Assembly (NCBI RefSeq): GCF_032854445.1
Contig: NW_027017956.1
Coordinates: 248,001 to 312,000 of the forward strand
DNA length: 64,000 nt
Source: Liolophura sinensis
Lineage: Eukaryota; Mollusca; Polyplacophora; Chitonida; Chitonidae
Reading direction: 5' to 3'
The notes beneath the pieces were generated by a model. It saw nothing but the letters and a program-made list of their open reading frames with translations, searched no databases and was not told where the DNA came from. Below are positions 22,662 to 35,844 of this stretch, piece after piece; position 1 is the first letter of the stretch; the number at the start of each line of letters is the position of its first letter. The position numbers and the translations under genes were made by a program.

Positions 22662-25600
22662 TTATGATAGCATGCTCAATTACAAGATAAATAGTGTAAA
22701 CATTATATTATCACGCTCACTTACAAGGTAAACATTGTAATCATTATAATAGAAAGCTCAGTTACAAAATGAAAATTGTAATCATAATAGCATGTTCAGT
22801 TACAAGATGAATATTGTAATCATTATAATAACATCATCAGTTACAAAATGAACATTGTATTCATTATATTAGCACGTTCAATTACAACATGAACATTGTA
22901 ATCATTATAATAGCATGCTCAGTTACAAGATGAACATTGTAAACAGTATAATAGCGTGCCCATTTACAAAATAAACATTGTCATCATTATAATAGCATGC
23001 TAAGTTACAAGATGAACATTGTAATCATTATAAAAACATCATCAGTTACAAGGTGAACATTGTAATCTTTGTAATAGCATGTTCAGTTACAAAGTGAACA
23101 TTGTAATCCTTAAAATTGCATGTTCAGTTACAAAGTGAACATTGTAATCATTATAAAAACATCATCAGTTGCAAGGTGAACATTGTAATCAGTATATAAG
23201 TATGCTCAGTTGCAAAATGGACATTGTAATCATTACAATAGCATATTCAGTTACAAGATGAACATTGCAATCATTATAATAATGCGCTCAGTTACAAGGT
23301 GAACCATGTAATCATTGTAATAGCATGTTCAGTTACAAAGTGAACATTGTAATCCTTAAAATTGCATGTTCAGTTACAAAGTGAACATTGTAATCATTAT
23401 AAAAACATCATCAGTTGCAAGGTGAACATTGTAATCAGTATATAAGTATGCTCAGTTGCAAAATGGACATTGTAATCATTACAATAGCATATTCAGTTAC
23501 AAGATGAACATTGTAATCATTATAATAATGCGCTCAGTTACAAGGTGAACCATGTAATCATTGTAATAGCATGTTCAGTTACAAAGTGAACATTATAATC
23601 CTTATAATTGCATGTTCAGTTACAAGATGAACATTGTAATCATTATAAAAACATAAACAGTTACAAGGTGAACATTGTAATCAGTATACAAGCATGCTCA
23701 GTTGCAAAATGGACAGTGTAATCATTGCAATAGCATATTCAGTTACAAGATGAACATTGCAATCATTATAATAATGTGCTCAGTTACAAGGAGAACATTG
23801 AAATCATTACAATAGCGTGCTCAGTTACAAGGTGAACATTGTAATCATTAAAAACATGCCCAGTTACAAGATGAACATTGTAATAGTTAAAATAGCATGC
23901 TCAAATACAAGATGAGCAATGTAATCATTATAATTGCATGTTCAGTTACAAGATGAACATTGTAATCATTATAAAAAGTAAACAGTTTTAAGGTGAACAT
24001 TGTAATCAGTATACAAGCATGCTCAGTTGCAAAATGGACATTGTAATCATTACATTAGCATATTCACTTACAAGATGAATATTGTAATCATTATAATAAC
24101 ATCATCAGTTACAACATAAGCATTGTATTCATTATATTAGCTCGTTGACTTACAAGATAAACATTGTAATCATTATAAAAGCATGTTCAGTTACAAGGTG
24201 AACATAGTAATCATTTTAAAAACATGCTCAGTTGCAAGATGAAGATTGTAATCGACATAATAGCATGTTCAGTTACAAGATGAACATTGTGATCATTATA
24301 AAAACATCATCAGTTGCAAGGTGAACATTGTAATCAGTATACAAGCATGCTCAGTTGCAAGATAAACATTGTAATCATTACATTAGCATATTCACTTACA
24401 AGGTGAATATTGTAATCATTATAATAACATCATCAGTTACAAAGTAAACATTGTATTCATTATATTAGCACGTTCAATTACAAGATGAACATTGTAATCA
24501 TTATAAAAGCATGTTCAGTTACAAGGTGAACATTGTAATCTTTATAATAGCATGTTCAGTTACAAGGTGGACATTGTAAGTATAAAAGCATGCTCAGTTG
24601 CAAAATGGATATTGTAATCATTACATAAGCATATTCAGTTACAAGATGAATATTGTAATCATTATAATAACATCATCAGTTACAAAATGAACATTGTATT
24701 CATTATATTAGCACGTTCAATTACAAGATGAACGTTGTAATCATTATAATATCATGCTCAGTTGCAAGTTGAAGATTGTAATCGACATAATAGCATGTTC
24801 AGTTACAAGATGAACATTGTAAACATTGTAATAGCATGTTCAGTTACAAAGTGAACATTGTAATCCTTATATTTGCATGTTCAGTTACAAGATGAACATT
24901 GTAATCATTATAAAAACATCATCAGTTCCAAGGTGAACATTGTAATCAGTATACAAGCATGCTCAGTTGCAAAATGGACATTGTAATCATTGCAATAGCA
25001 TATTCAGTTACAAGATGAGCAATGTAATCATTATAATAGCATGCTCAATTACAAGATGAAGATTGTAATTCGTATAATAGCATGTTCAGTTACAACATGA
25101 ACATTGTAATCATTATAATAGCATGTTCAGTTACAAGATGAACATTGTAATCAGTATAATAGCATGCTCAGTTACAAAATTAATATTTTAATTATTACAC
25201 TAGTATGCCCAGTTACAAGATTAACATTGTAATCAGTATAATAGCGTGCTCAGTTACAAGATGAGCAATGTAATCATTATAATAACATCATCAGTTACAA
25301 AGTAAACATTGTATTCATTATATTAGCACGTTCAATTACAAGATGAACATTGTAATCATTATAAAAGCATGTTCAGTTACAAGGTGAACATTGTAATCTT
25401 TATAAAATCATGCTCAGTTACAAGATGAACATTCTAATCATTATAATAGCATGTTCATTTACAAGGTGGACATTGTAAGTATAAAAGCATGCTCAGTTGC
25501 AAAATGGACATTGTAATCATTACATAAGCATATTTAGTTACAAGATGAATATTGTAATCATTATATAAACATCATCAGTTACAAAATGAACATTGTATTC

Positions 25601-26375
25601 ATTATATTAGCACGTTCAATTACAGGATGAACATTGTAATCATTATAATATCATGCTCAATTGCAAGATAAAGATTGTAATCGACATAATAGCATGTTCA
25701 GTTACAAGATGAACATTGTAATCATTGTAATAGCATGATCAGTTACAAAGTGAACATTGTAATCCTTATAATTGCATGTTCAGTTACAAGATGAACTTTG
25801 TAATCATTATAAAAACATCATCAGTTCCTAGGTGAACATTGTAATCTGTATACAAGCATGCTCAGTTGCAAAATGGACATTGTAATCATTGCAATAGCAT
25901 ATTCAGTTACAAGATGAACATTGCAATCATTATAATAATGTGCTCAGTTACAAGGAGAACATTGAAATCATTACAATAGCGTGCTCAGTTACAAGGTGAA
26001 CATTGTAATCATTATAAAAACATGCCCAGTTACAAGATGAACATTGTAATAGTTAAAATAGCATGCTCAAATACAAGATGAGCAATGTAATCATTATAAT
26101 AGCATGCTCAATTACAAGATGAAAATTGTAATTCGTATAATAGCATGCTCAGTTACAACATGAACATTGTAATCATTATAATAGCATGTTCAGTTACAAG
26201 ATGAACATTGTAATCAGTATAATAGCATGCTCAGTTACAAAATTAATATTTTAATTATTACACTAGTATGCCCAGTTACAATATGAACATTGTAATCAGT
26301 ATAATAGCGTGCTCAGTTACAAGATGAGCAATGTAATCATTATAATAGCATGTTCAGTTACCAGATGAACATTGT
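22662..26375 (+). repeat. 41-bp satellite array S6 (3,714 bp, about 90 monomers), rearranged
   Basis: It contains a 246-bp (six-monomer) tandem duplication (about 23108-23353 and 23354-23599). A 2,164-bp internal spacing links two gagaacattgaaatc blocks (23791 and 25955). Near 25157-25283 an array-end monomer group is followed by more satellite instead of a spacer. It bridges the left and right domains. Confidence 0.93.
23108..23599 (+). repeat. Six-monomer (246-bp) tandem duplication inside S6
   Basis: The marker ccttaaaattgc occurs at 23108 and 23354, exactly 6 x 41 bp apart. The following monomers (tatataagtatg, aatgcgctcag, gaaccatgtaatc) repeat in the same order. S5 has this series once. 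Confidence 0.88.
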
Positions 26376-27261
26376 AAGAATTATTTTTAGAATAAATCGC
26401 TTCCAAACTCTGGTATATTCACCTTAGTTTAACTAAACGCCATCATATCGTATTTATGTTAATTACATGTAATATTGTAATAGGCATGTTCTTAAGTCAA
26501 GTGGCCCTTTGTTAGACTGTTTAGCCTTTCAAAACGGAAACTACAGGTATGCATATTTAAGAGAACTTATGTTTGTCCTTTTTTAAAACCATTTTCTTCA
26601 TTCCTCAATGAAAAATACATGCATTGTTTCGCACCCCTATTTGCAGCGTTCTGGCAATGGGCCAAATGTGTAGAATACGATATCTGTGAAATTAATCTGA
26701 CTGCAATAAGATCAGAAAATTCGACCCCAATTCTTTTATGGTTTTCTCTACGGTTCTTCTATATCGGGACTAGTCTTGCTGACAATGGTAACTGATGCTC
26801 GTCGGCAGGTACACGTACGTTAATGAGATCAATAACTTTGTCTCTTTCTTTCAGGACAAATATGTAACTTATTAAACTAACGGTTTTGACAGATAAATGT
26901 AACAGCTCTGTGATCTCATCATGTTAGAAATGAAATAAAAAATGCGATATAGACGTACTTGAGCTCCTAATATGTTTTTTCCAGAGTGCTTACGGTGGAC
27001 TTCGTTTGGATTCTGTGAGGGTTTTGATAGGTCTGTTATATGTTAATTGTGTATTACTGAAAACTCGCTCCACTAACATTATATATACAAACATGTATGC
27101 TTAAAGCCTTCCTTTCACTAGGAAATAAAATAGCCTGAGTAGGAGCCTTGTCAGGTGGGGTTATGTATGGGAGGACTAAGGTTTGCCTGAAGTGAAAGAC
27201 ATAGGTACAGTAAATGGCGCAGAGACATACATGTCTTTACAGATAAATGTTATCTGATCGT
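26376..27261 (+). repeat. Spacer A7 (886 bp)
   Basis: First spacer of the right domain: attgtaatagg, aagtcaagtggcc, acggaaactac, ataagatcag. 82-codon frame closed by aactgatgc. Confidence 0.9.
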
Positions 27262-27650
27262 CAGTTGCACAGACCGGCCCGGATAGCACAGTTGGTAGAG
27301 CGTCCGCTTCGGGACCGGTAGATCCAGGATCAATCCTTGGTCGAGTCACACCTAAGACTTTAAAAGAGGAAGTTGTGACTTCCTCGTTTGGCGTTCAGCA
27401 TGAAGGGGGATAGTGCAACGACTGGTTGACCCGTTTCAGTATAATGGCTCGGGCGGGGCGGCTTACTTGCCTTCGGTAAGTCGTCTCAGTGATGCAGCAC
27501 TAAATAAAAGAGCGGTGAAAATCCGTCCTGCAACAAGGAGGCACATTAAACGTGCATGCACCCTAATGATTCCTTCGTCGTCATATGACTGAAAAATTGT
27601 TGAGTACGACGTTAAACCCCAAGCACTCACTCACTCACTCAGTTGCACAG
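27262..27650 (+). mobile_element. tRNA-derived SINE copy 7 (C-linked form)
   Basis: Body 27273-27639 (367 bp). The A box is intact (tagcacagttgg). Hairpin with the gttgtgac centre. Confidence 0.88.
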
Positions 27651-27707
27651 CGACATACATGTCTATACAGAAAAATGCTATCTGATCGCAGTCAGTGTAA
27701 AATTCCT

Positions 27708-27837
27708 GACGGTGTTTACTGTGCAGCAGAGATTCAGGATGGTGCTTACTGTGTAGCAGAGTTTCAGGATGGTATTTACTGTGCAGCAGAGATTCAGGAT
27801 GGTGTTTACGGTGCAACAGAGATTCAGTATGGTGTTA
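27708..27837 (+). repeat. 30-bp minisatellite, 4.3 units
   Basis: Right-domain form, with unit 2 reading gatggtgcttactgtgtag. Units are more alike than in the left domain. Confidence 0.9.
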
Positions 27838-28056
27838 ATTGATTTAATCAACGATTCAGGAAAACACAGTGATCCAGGTTTAGAAGCTTCAGGTTATATT
27901 AATATCTTGAAGTAATGATACTGCGTTGCTTGAAACCATTTAAACATCCGAATTCCACTGACTCTGTCAACACGCTGGATGAAAGAATATATTGGAGTGA
28001 AATCAGATAGAGAAACACATGATTTTCTATCGGCCTCACAACGTTTTACATTTAAC

Positions 28057-28215
28057 TTACTTATTTAATTTTTGTTTGAGGAGGGCCTCAGTTACCGAGG
28101 GGGTCAGCACGCCATCGCCCTCTGTAATCCCACATGGAACACTGGGGTTAGAGCTGATTTCCTAGCTGGCACCATCTTTTAAGTGCCAATATTGAGAAAT
28201 GCCTTCTATTTCTTC
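28057..28215 (-). pseudogene. Degenerate coding remnant (right-domain form)
   Basis: As at 8941 with one D-to-E change near the start; the internal stop is kept. Confidence 0.35.
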
Positions 28216-28357
28216 TCAACGATCAACGGTACAAAGACGCAGTTTGGACCAAATACACGCTAAAAAGCTCATCTTATCCCCACACATTATCCACACTAAA
28301 TCTTTCATTTTTCCCCTCAGCTGAAATAGACTAAATCCAGTTAAAGAGACTCGTGTC

Positions 28358-30642
28358 TTATGATAGCATGCTCAGTTACAAGATAAACATTGTAAACATT
28401 ATATTATCACGCTCACTTACAAGGAAAACATTGTAATCATTATAATAGAAAGCTCAGTTACAAGATGAAAATTGTAATCATAATAGCATGTTCAGTTACA
28501 AGATGAATATTGTAATCATTATAATAACATCATCAGTTACAAAATGAACATTGTATTCATTATATTAGCACGTTCAATTACAACATGAACATTGTAATCA
28601 TTATAATAGCATGCTCAGTTACAAGATGAACATTGTAAACAGTATAATAGCGTGCCCATTTACAAAATGAACATTGTCATCATTATAATAGCATGCTAAG
28701 TTACAAGATGAACATTGTAATCATTATAAAAACATCATCAGTTACAAGGTGAACATTGTAATCAGTATAAAAGCATGCTCAGTTGCAAAATGAACATTGT
28801 AATCATTATAATAGCATGTTCAGTTACAAGGTGAACATTGTAATTATTATAAAAACATGCCCAGTTACAAGATGAACATTGTAATACTTCTAATAGCATG
28901 TTCAGTTACGAAGTGAACATTGTAATCATTATAATAGCATGCTCAGTTTCAAGATAAACATTGTAATCATTATAATATCATTTTCAGTTGCAAGATGAAG
29001 ATTGTAATCGACATAATAGCATGTTCAGTTACAAGATGAACATTGTAATCATTGTAATAGCATGTTCAGTTACAAAGTGAACATTGTAATCCTTATAATT
29101 GCATGTTCAGTTACAAGATGAACATTGTAATCATGATAAAAACATCATCAGTTGCAAGGTGAACATTGTAATCAGTATACAAGCATGCTCAGTTGCAAAT
29201 TGGACATTGTAATCATTACAATAGCATATTCAGTTACAAGGTGAACATTGTAATCATTATAATCAAGTGCTCAGTTACAAGGTGAACATTATAATCATTA
29301 CAATAGCGTGCTCAGTTACAAGATGAACATTGTAATCATTATAAAAACATGCCCAGTTACAAGATGAACATTGTAATAGTTAAAATAGCATGATCAGTTA
29401 CGAAGTGAACATTGTAATCATTATAATATCATTTTCAGTTGCAAGATAAACATTGTAATCAGTATACAAGCATGCTCAGTTGCAAGATAAACATTGTAAT
29501 CATTACATTAGCATATTCACTTACAAGATGAATATTGTAATCATTATAATAACATCATCAGTTACAAAGTAAACATTGTATTCATTATATTAGCACGTTC
29601 AATTACAAGATTAACATTGTAATCATTATAAAAGCATGTTCAGTTACAAGGTGAACATTGTAATCTTTATAAAAACATGCTCAGTTACAAGATGAACATT
29701 CTAATCATTATAATAGCATGTTCATTTACAAGGTGGACATTGTAAGTATAAAAGCATGCTCAGTTGCAAAATGGACATTGTAATCATTACATAAGCATAT
29801 TTAGTTACAAGATGAATATTGTAATCATTATATAAACATCATCAGTTACAAAATGAACATTGTATTCATTATATTAGCACGTTCAATTACAGGATGAACA
29901 TTGTAATCATTATAATATCATGCTCAATTGCAAGATAAAGATTGTAATCGACATAATAGCATGTTCAGTTACAAGATGAACATTGTAATCATTGTAATAG
30001 CATGATCAGTTACAAAGTGAACATTGTAATCCTTATAATTGCATGTTCAGTTACAAGATGAACGTTGTAATCATTATAAAAACATCATCAGTTCCTAGGT
30101 GAACATTGTAATCTGTATACAAGCATGCTCAGTTGCAAAATGGACATTGTAATCATTGCAATAGCATATTCAGTTACAAGATGAACATTGCAATCATTAT
30201 AATAATGTGCTCAGTTACAAGGAGAACATTGAAATCATTACAATAGCGTGCTCAGTTACAAGGTGAACATTGTAATCATTATAAAAACATGCCCAGTTAC
30301 AAGATGAACATTGTAATAGTTAAAATAGCATGCTCAAATACAAGATGAGCAATGTAATCATTATAATAGCATGCTCAATTACAAGATGAAAATTGTAATT
30401 CGTATAATAGCATGCTCAGTTACAACATGAACATTGTAATCATTATAATAGCATGTTTAGTTACAAGATGAACATTGTAATCAGTATAATAGCATGCTCA
30501 GTTACAAAATTAATATTTTAATTATTACACTAGTATGCCCAGTTACAAGATGAACATTGTAATCAGTATAATAGCGTGCTCAGTTACAAGATGAGCAATG
30601 TAATCATTATAATAGCATGTTCAGTTACCAGATGAACATTGT
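28358..30642 (+). repeat. 41-bp satellite array S7 (2,285 bp, about 56 monomers)
   Basis: Same length and monomer order as S12 and S14. It lacks the gtcaacggttac subfamily seen in arrays that follow a C-less SINE. Confidence 0.95.
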
Positions 30643-31528
30643 AAGAATTATTTTTAGAATAAATCGCTTCCAAACTCTGGTATATTCACCTTAGTTTAAC
30701 TAAACGCCATCATATCGTATTTATGTTAATTACATGTAATATTGTAATAGGCATGTTCTTAAGTCAAGTGGCCCTTTGTTAGACTGTTTAGCCTTTCAAA
30801 ACGAAAAATACAGGTATGCATATTTAAGAGAACTTAAGTTTGTCCTTTTTTAAAACCATTTTCTTCATTCCTCAATGAAAAATACATGCATTGTTTCGCA
30901 CCCCTATTTGCAGCGTACTGGCAATGGGCCAAATGTGTAGAATACGATATCTGTAAAATTAATCTGACTGCAATAAGATCAGAAAATTCGACCCCAATTC
31001 TTTGATGGTTTTCTCTACGGTTCTTCTATATCGGGACTAGTCTTGCTGACAATGGTAACTGATGCTCGTCGGCAGGTACACGTACGTTAATGAGATCAAT
31101 AACTTTGTCTCTTTCTTTCAGGACAAATATGTAACTTATTAAACTAACGGTTTTGACAGATAAATGTTACAGCTCTGTGATCTCATCATGTTAGAAATGA
31201 AATAACAAATGCGATATAGACGTACTTGAGATCCTAATATTTTTTTTCCAGAGTGCTTACGGTGGACTTCGTTTGGATTCTGTGAGGGTTTTGATAGGTC
31301 TGTTATATGTTAATTGTGTATTACTGAAAACTCGCTCCACTAATATTATATGTACAAACATGTTTGCTTAAAGCCTTCCTTTCACTAGGAAATAAAATAG
31401 CCTGAGTAGGAGCCTTGTCAGGTGGGGTTATGTATGGGAGGACTAAGGTTTGCCTGAAGTGAAAGACATAGGTACAGTAAATGGCGCAGAGACATACATG
31501 TCTTTACAGATAAATGTTATCTGATCGT
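30643..31528 (+). repeat. Spacer A8 (886 bp)
   Basis: C-less right-domain subfamily: acgaaaaatacagg, ctgtaaaatt, tttgatgg, aaatgttacagc, gagatcctaatattttttttcc. Confidence 0.9.
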
Positions 31529-31912
31529 CAGTTGCACAGACCGGCCCGGATAGCACAGTTGGTAGAGCGTCCGCTTCGGGACCGGTAGATCCAGGATCAA
31601 TCCTTGGTCGAGTCACACCTAAGACTTTAAAAGAGGAAGTTGTAACTTCCTCGTTTGGCGTTCAGCATGAAGGGGATAGTGCAACGACTGGTTGACCCGT
31701 TTCAGCATAATGGCTCGGGCGGGGCGGCTTACTTGCCTTCGGTAAGTCGTCTCAGTGATGCAGCCCTAAATAAAAGAGCGGTGAAAATCCGTCCTGCAAC
31801 AAGGAGGCACATTACACGTGCATGCACCCTAATGATTCCTTCGTCGTCATATGACTGAAAAATTGTTGAGTACGACGTTAAACCCCAAGCACTCACTCAC
31901 TCAGTTGCACAG
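31529..31912 (+). mobile_element. tRNA-derived SINE copy 8
   Basis: Body 31540-31901 (362 bp). Private variant gcagccctaaat shared with copies 11, 13 and 15. The perfect hairpin is kept. Confidence 0.88.
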
Positions 31913-31922
31913 CGACATACAT

Positions 31923-33862
31923 ACAAGATGAAGATTGTAATCGACATAATAGCTTGTTCAGTTACAAAATGAACATTGTAATCATTGTAATAGCATGTTA
32001 AGTTACAAAGTGAACATTGTAATCCTTATAATTGCATGTTCAGTTACAAGATGAACATTGTAATCATTCTAAAAACATCATCAGTTGCAAGGTGAACATT
32101 GTAATCAGTATACAAGCATACTCAGTTGCAAAATGGACATTGTAATCATTACTTTAGCATATTCAGTTACAAGATGAACAATGTAATCATTATAATCATG
32201 TGCTCAGTTACAAGGTGAACATTGTAATCATTACAATAGCGTGCTCAGTTACAAGATGAACATTGTAATCATTATAAAAACATGCCCAGTTACAAGATGA
32301 ACATTGTAATAGTTAAAATAGCATGATCAGTTACGAAGTGAACATTGTAATCATTATAATAGCATGCTCAGTTGCAAGATAAACAATGTAATCATTATAA
32401 TATCATTTTCAGTTACAAGATGAAGATTGTAATCGACATAATAGCATGTTCAGTTACAAGATGAACATTGTAATCATTGTAATAGCATGTTCAGTTACAA
32501 AGTAAACATTGTAATCATTATAATAGCGTCAACGGTTACAAAATCACCATTGTAATTAATATAATAGCATGCTCAGTTACAAAATGAATATTTCAATCAT
32601 TATATTAGCATATTTCATTACAAGATGAACATTGTAATCATTATTATAGCATATGTAGTTACAAGATGAACATTGTAATCATTATCAAAACATCATCAGT
32701 TACAAGGTGAACATTGTAATCAGTATAAAAGCATGCTCAGTTGCAAAATGGATATTGTAATCATTACATTAGCATATTCACGTACAAGATGAACATTGTA
32801 ATTATTATAATAATGTGCTCAGTTACAAGGTGAACAATGTAATCATTGTAATAGCATGTTCAGTTACAAAGTGAACATTGTAATCCTTATAATTGCATGT
32901 TCAGTTACAAGATGAACATTGTAATCATTATAAAAAGTAAACAGTTTCAAGGTGAACATTGTAATCAGTATACAAGCATGCTCAGTTGCAAAATGGACAT
33001 TGTAATCATTACATTAGCATATTCACTTACAAGATGAATATTGTAATCATTATAATAACATCATCAGTTACAACATAAGCATTGTATTCATTATATTAGC
33101 TCGTTGACTTACAAGATAAACATTGTAATCATTATAAAAGCATGTTCAGTTACAAGGTGAACATAGTAATCATTTTAAAAACATGCTCAGTTGCAAGATG
33201 AAGATTGTAATCGACATAATATCATGTTCAGTTACAAGATGAACATTGTAATCATTATAAAAAACATCATCAGTTGCAAGGTGAACATTGTAATCAGTAT
33301 ACAAGCATGCTCAGTTGCAAGATAAACATTGTAATCATTACATTAGCATATTCACTTACAAGATGAATATTGTAATCATTATAATAACATCATCAGTTAC
33401 AAAGCAAACATTGTATTCATTATATTAGCACGTTCAATTACAAGATGAACATTGTAATCATTATAAAAGCATGTTCAGTTACAAGGTGAACATTGTAATC
33501 TTTATAATAGCATGTTCAGTTACAAGGTGGACATTGTAAGTATAAAAGCATGCTCAGTTCCAAAATGGACATTGTAATCATTACATAAGCATATTCAGTT
33601 ACAAGATGAATATTGTAATCATTATAATAACATCATCAGTTACGAAATGAACATTGTATTCATTATATTAGCACGTTCAATTACAAGATGAACATTGTAA
33701 TCATTATAATATCATGCTCAGTTGCAAGATGAAGATTGTAATCGACATAATAGCATGTTCAGTTACAAGATGAACATTGTAAACATTGTATTAGCATGTT
33801 CAGTTACAAAGTGAACATTGTAATCATTATAATAGCATGTTCAGTTACCAGATGAACATTGT
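31923..33862 (+). repeat. 41-bp satellite array S8 (1,940 bp, about 47 monomers)
   Basis: Contains the gtcaacggttac subfamily near 32527. Shares atcattctaaaaac, attcacgtacaag and aaagcaaac with S13. One extra A near 33259. Confidence 0.95.
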
Positions 33863-34748
33863 AAGAATTATTTTTAGAATAAATCGCTTCCAAACTCTGG
33901 TATATTCACCTTAGTTTAACTAAACGCCATCATATCGTATTTATGTTAATTACATGTAATATTTTAATAGGCATGTTCTTAAATCAAATGGCCCTTTGTT
34001 AGACTGTTTAGCCTTTCAAAACGGAAACTACAGGTATGCATATTTAAAAGAACTTATGTTTGTCCTTTTTTAAAACCATTTTCTTCATTCCTCAATGAAA
34101 AATACATGCATTGTTTCGCACCCCTATTTGCAGCGTTCTGGCAATGGGCCAAATGTGTAGAATACGATATCTGTGAAATTAATCTGACTGCAATAAAATC
34201 AGAAAATTCGACCCCAATTCTTTTATGGTTTTCTCTACGGTTCTTCTATATCGGGACTAGTCTTGCTGACAATGGTAACTGATGCTCGTCGGCAGGTACA
34301 CGTACGTTAATGAGATCAATAACTTTGTCTCTTTCTTTCAGGACAAATATGTAACTTATTAAACTAACGGTTTTGACAGATAAATGTAACAGCTCTGTGA
34401 TCTCATCATGTTAGAAATGAAATAAAAAATGCGATATAGACGTACTTGAGCTCCTAATATGTTTTTTCCAGAGTGCTTACGGTGGACTTCGTTTGGATTC
34501 TGTGAGGGTTTTGATAGGTCTGTTATATGTTAATTGTGTATTACTGAAAACTCGCTCCACTAACATTATATATACAAACATGTATGCTTAAAGCCTTCCT
34601 TTCACTAGGAAATAAAATAGCCTGAGTAGGAGCCTTGTCAGGTGGGGTTATGTATGGGAGGACTAAGGTTTGCCTGAAGTGAAAGACATAGGTACAGTAA
34701 ATGGCGCAGAGACATACATGTCTTTACAGATAAATGTTATCTGATCGT
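33863..34748 (+). repeat. Spacer A9 (886 bp)
   Basis: C-linked right-domain subfamily: attttaatagg, aaatcaaatgg, acggaaactac. Has tatttaaaagaac, shared with A14. Confidence 0.9.
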
Positions 34749-35137
34749 CAGTTGCACAGACCGGCCCGGATAGCACAGTTGGTAGAGCGTCCGCTTCGGG
34801 ACCGGTAGATCCAGGATCAATCCTTGGTCGAGTCACACCTAAGACTTTAAAAGAGGAAGTTGTGACTTCCTCGTTTGGCGTTCAGCATGAAGGGGGATAG
34901 TGCAACGACTGGTTGACCCGTTTCAGTATAATGGCTCGGGCGGGGCGGCTTACTTGCCTTCGGTAAGTCGTCTCAGTGATGCAGCACTAAATAAAAGAGC
35001 GGTGAAAATCCGTCCTGCAACAAGGAGGCACATTAAACGTGCATGCACCCTAATGATTCCTTCGTCGTCATATGACTGAAAAATTGTTGAGTACGACGTT
35101 AAACCCCAAGCACTCACTCACTCACTCAGTTGCACAG
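34749..35137 (+). mobile_element. tRNA-derived SINE copy 9 (C-linked form)
   Basis: Body 34760-35126 (367 bp) with the standard duplications. Confidence 0.88.
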
Positions 35138-35194
35138 CGACATACATGTCTATACAGAAAAATGCTATCTGATCGCAGTCAGTGTAAAATTCCT

Positions 35195-35324
35195 GACGGT
35201 GTTTACTGTGCAGCAGAGATTCAGGATGGTGCTTACTGTGTAGCAGAGTTTCAGGATGGTATTTACTGTGCAGCAGAGATTCAGGATGGTGTTTACGGTG
35301 CAACAGAGATTCAGTATGGTGTTA
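35195..35324 (+). repeat. 30-bp minisatellite, 4.3 units
   Basis: Right-domain form. Confidence 0.9.
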
Positions 35325-35543
35325 ATTGATTTAATCAACGATTCAGGAAAACACAGTGATCCAGGTTTAGAAGCTTCAGGTTATATTAATATCTTGAAGT
35401 AATGATACTGCGTTGCTTGAAACCATTTAAACATCCGAATTCCACTGACTCTGTCAACACGCTGGATGAAAGAATATATTGGAGTGAAATCAGATAGAGA
35501 AACACATGATTTTCTATCGGCCTCACAACGTTTTACATTTAAC

Positions 35544-35702
35544 TTACTTATTTAATTTTTGTTTGAGGAGGGCCTCAGTTACCGAGGGGGTCAGCACGCC
35601 ATCGCCCTCTGTAATCCCACATGGAACACTGGGGTTAGAGCTGATTTCCTAGCTGGCACCATCTTTTAAGTGCCAATATTGAGAAATGCCTTCTATTTCT
35701 TC
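35544..35702 (-). pseudogene. Degenerate coding remnant (right-domain form)
   Basis: As at 28057. Confidence 0.35.
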
Positions 35703-35844
35703 TCAACGATCAACGGTACAAAGACGCAGTTTGGACCAAATACACGCTAAAAAGCTCATCTTATCCCCACACATTATCCACACTAAATCTTTCATTTTTC
35801 CCCTCAGCTGAAATAGACTAAATCCAGTTAAAGAGACTCGTGTC

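Larger units (their letters stand above)
20680..23356. repeat. 3,122-bp tandem unit, copy 2 (incomplete)
   Basis: It follows copy 1 until about 23356, where a local six-monomer duplication starts and the two diverge. Its C spacer has some right-domain variants (aaatctttc, cttatgatag) instead of those of copy 1 (aaatatttc, cttataatag), so it is intermediate between the two domains. Confidence 0.85.
27651..28357 (+). repeat. Spacer C, copy 4 (707 bp)
   Basis: Right-domain form: catttaacttac, gccttctattt, aaagacgcag, aaatctttc. Confidence 0.88.
26376..33862. repeat. Right-domain higher-order repeat, copy I (7,487 bp)
   Basis: Order: spacer, SINE, C, 2,285-bp array, spacer, SINE, 1,940-bp array. 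The equivalent unit is 7,486 bp at 45986; the extra base here is one A in a homopolymer near 33259. Boundaries are set at the first base after the 41-bp array (aagaattattttt). Confidence 0.92.
35138..35844 (+). repeat. Spacer C, copy 5 (707 bp)
   Basis: Right-domain form, as copy 4. Confidence 0.88.
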
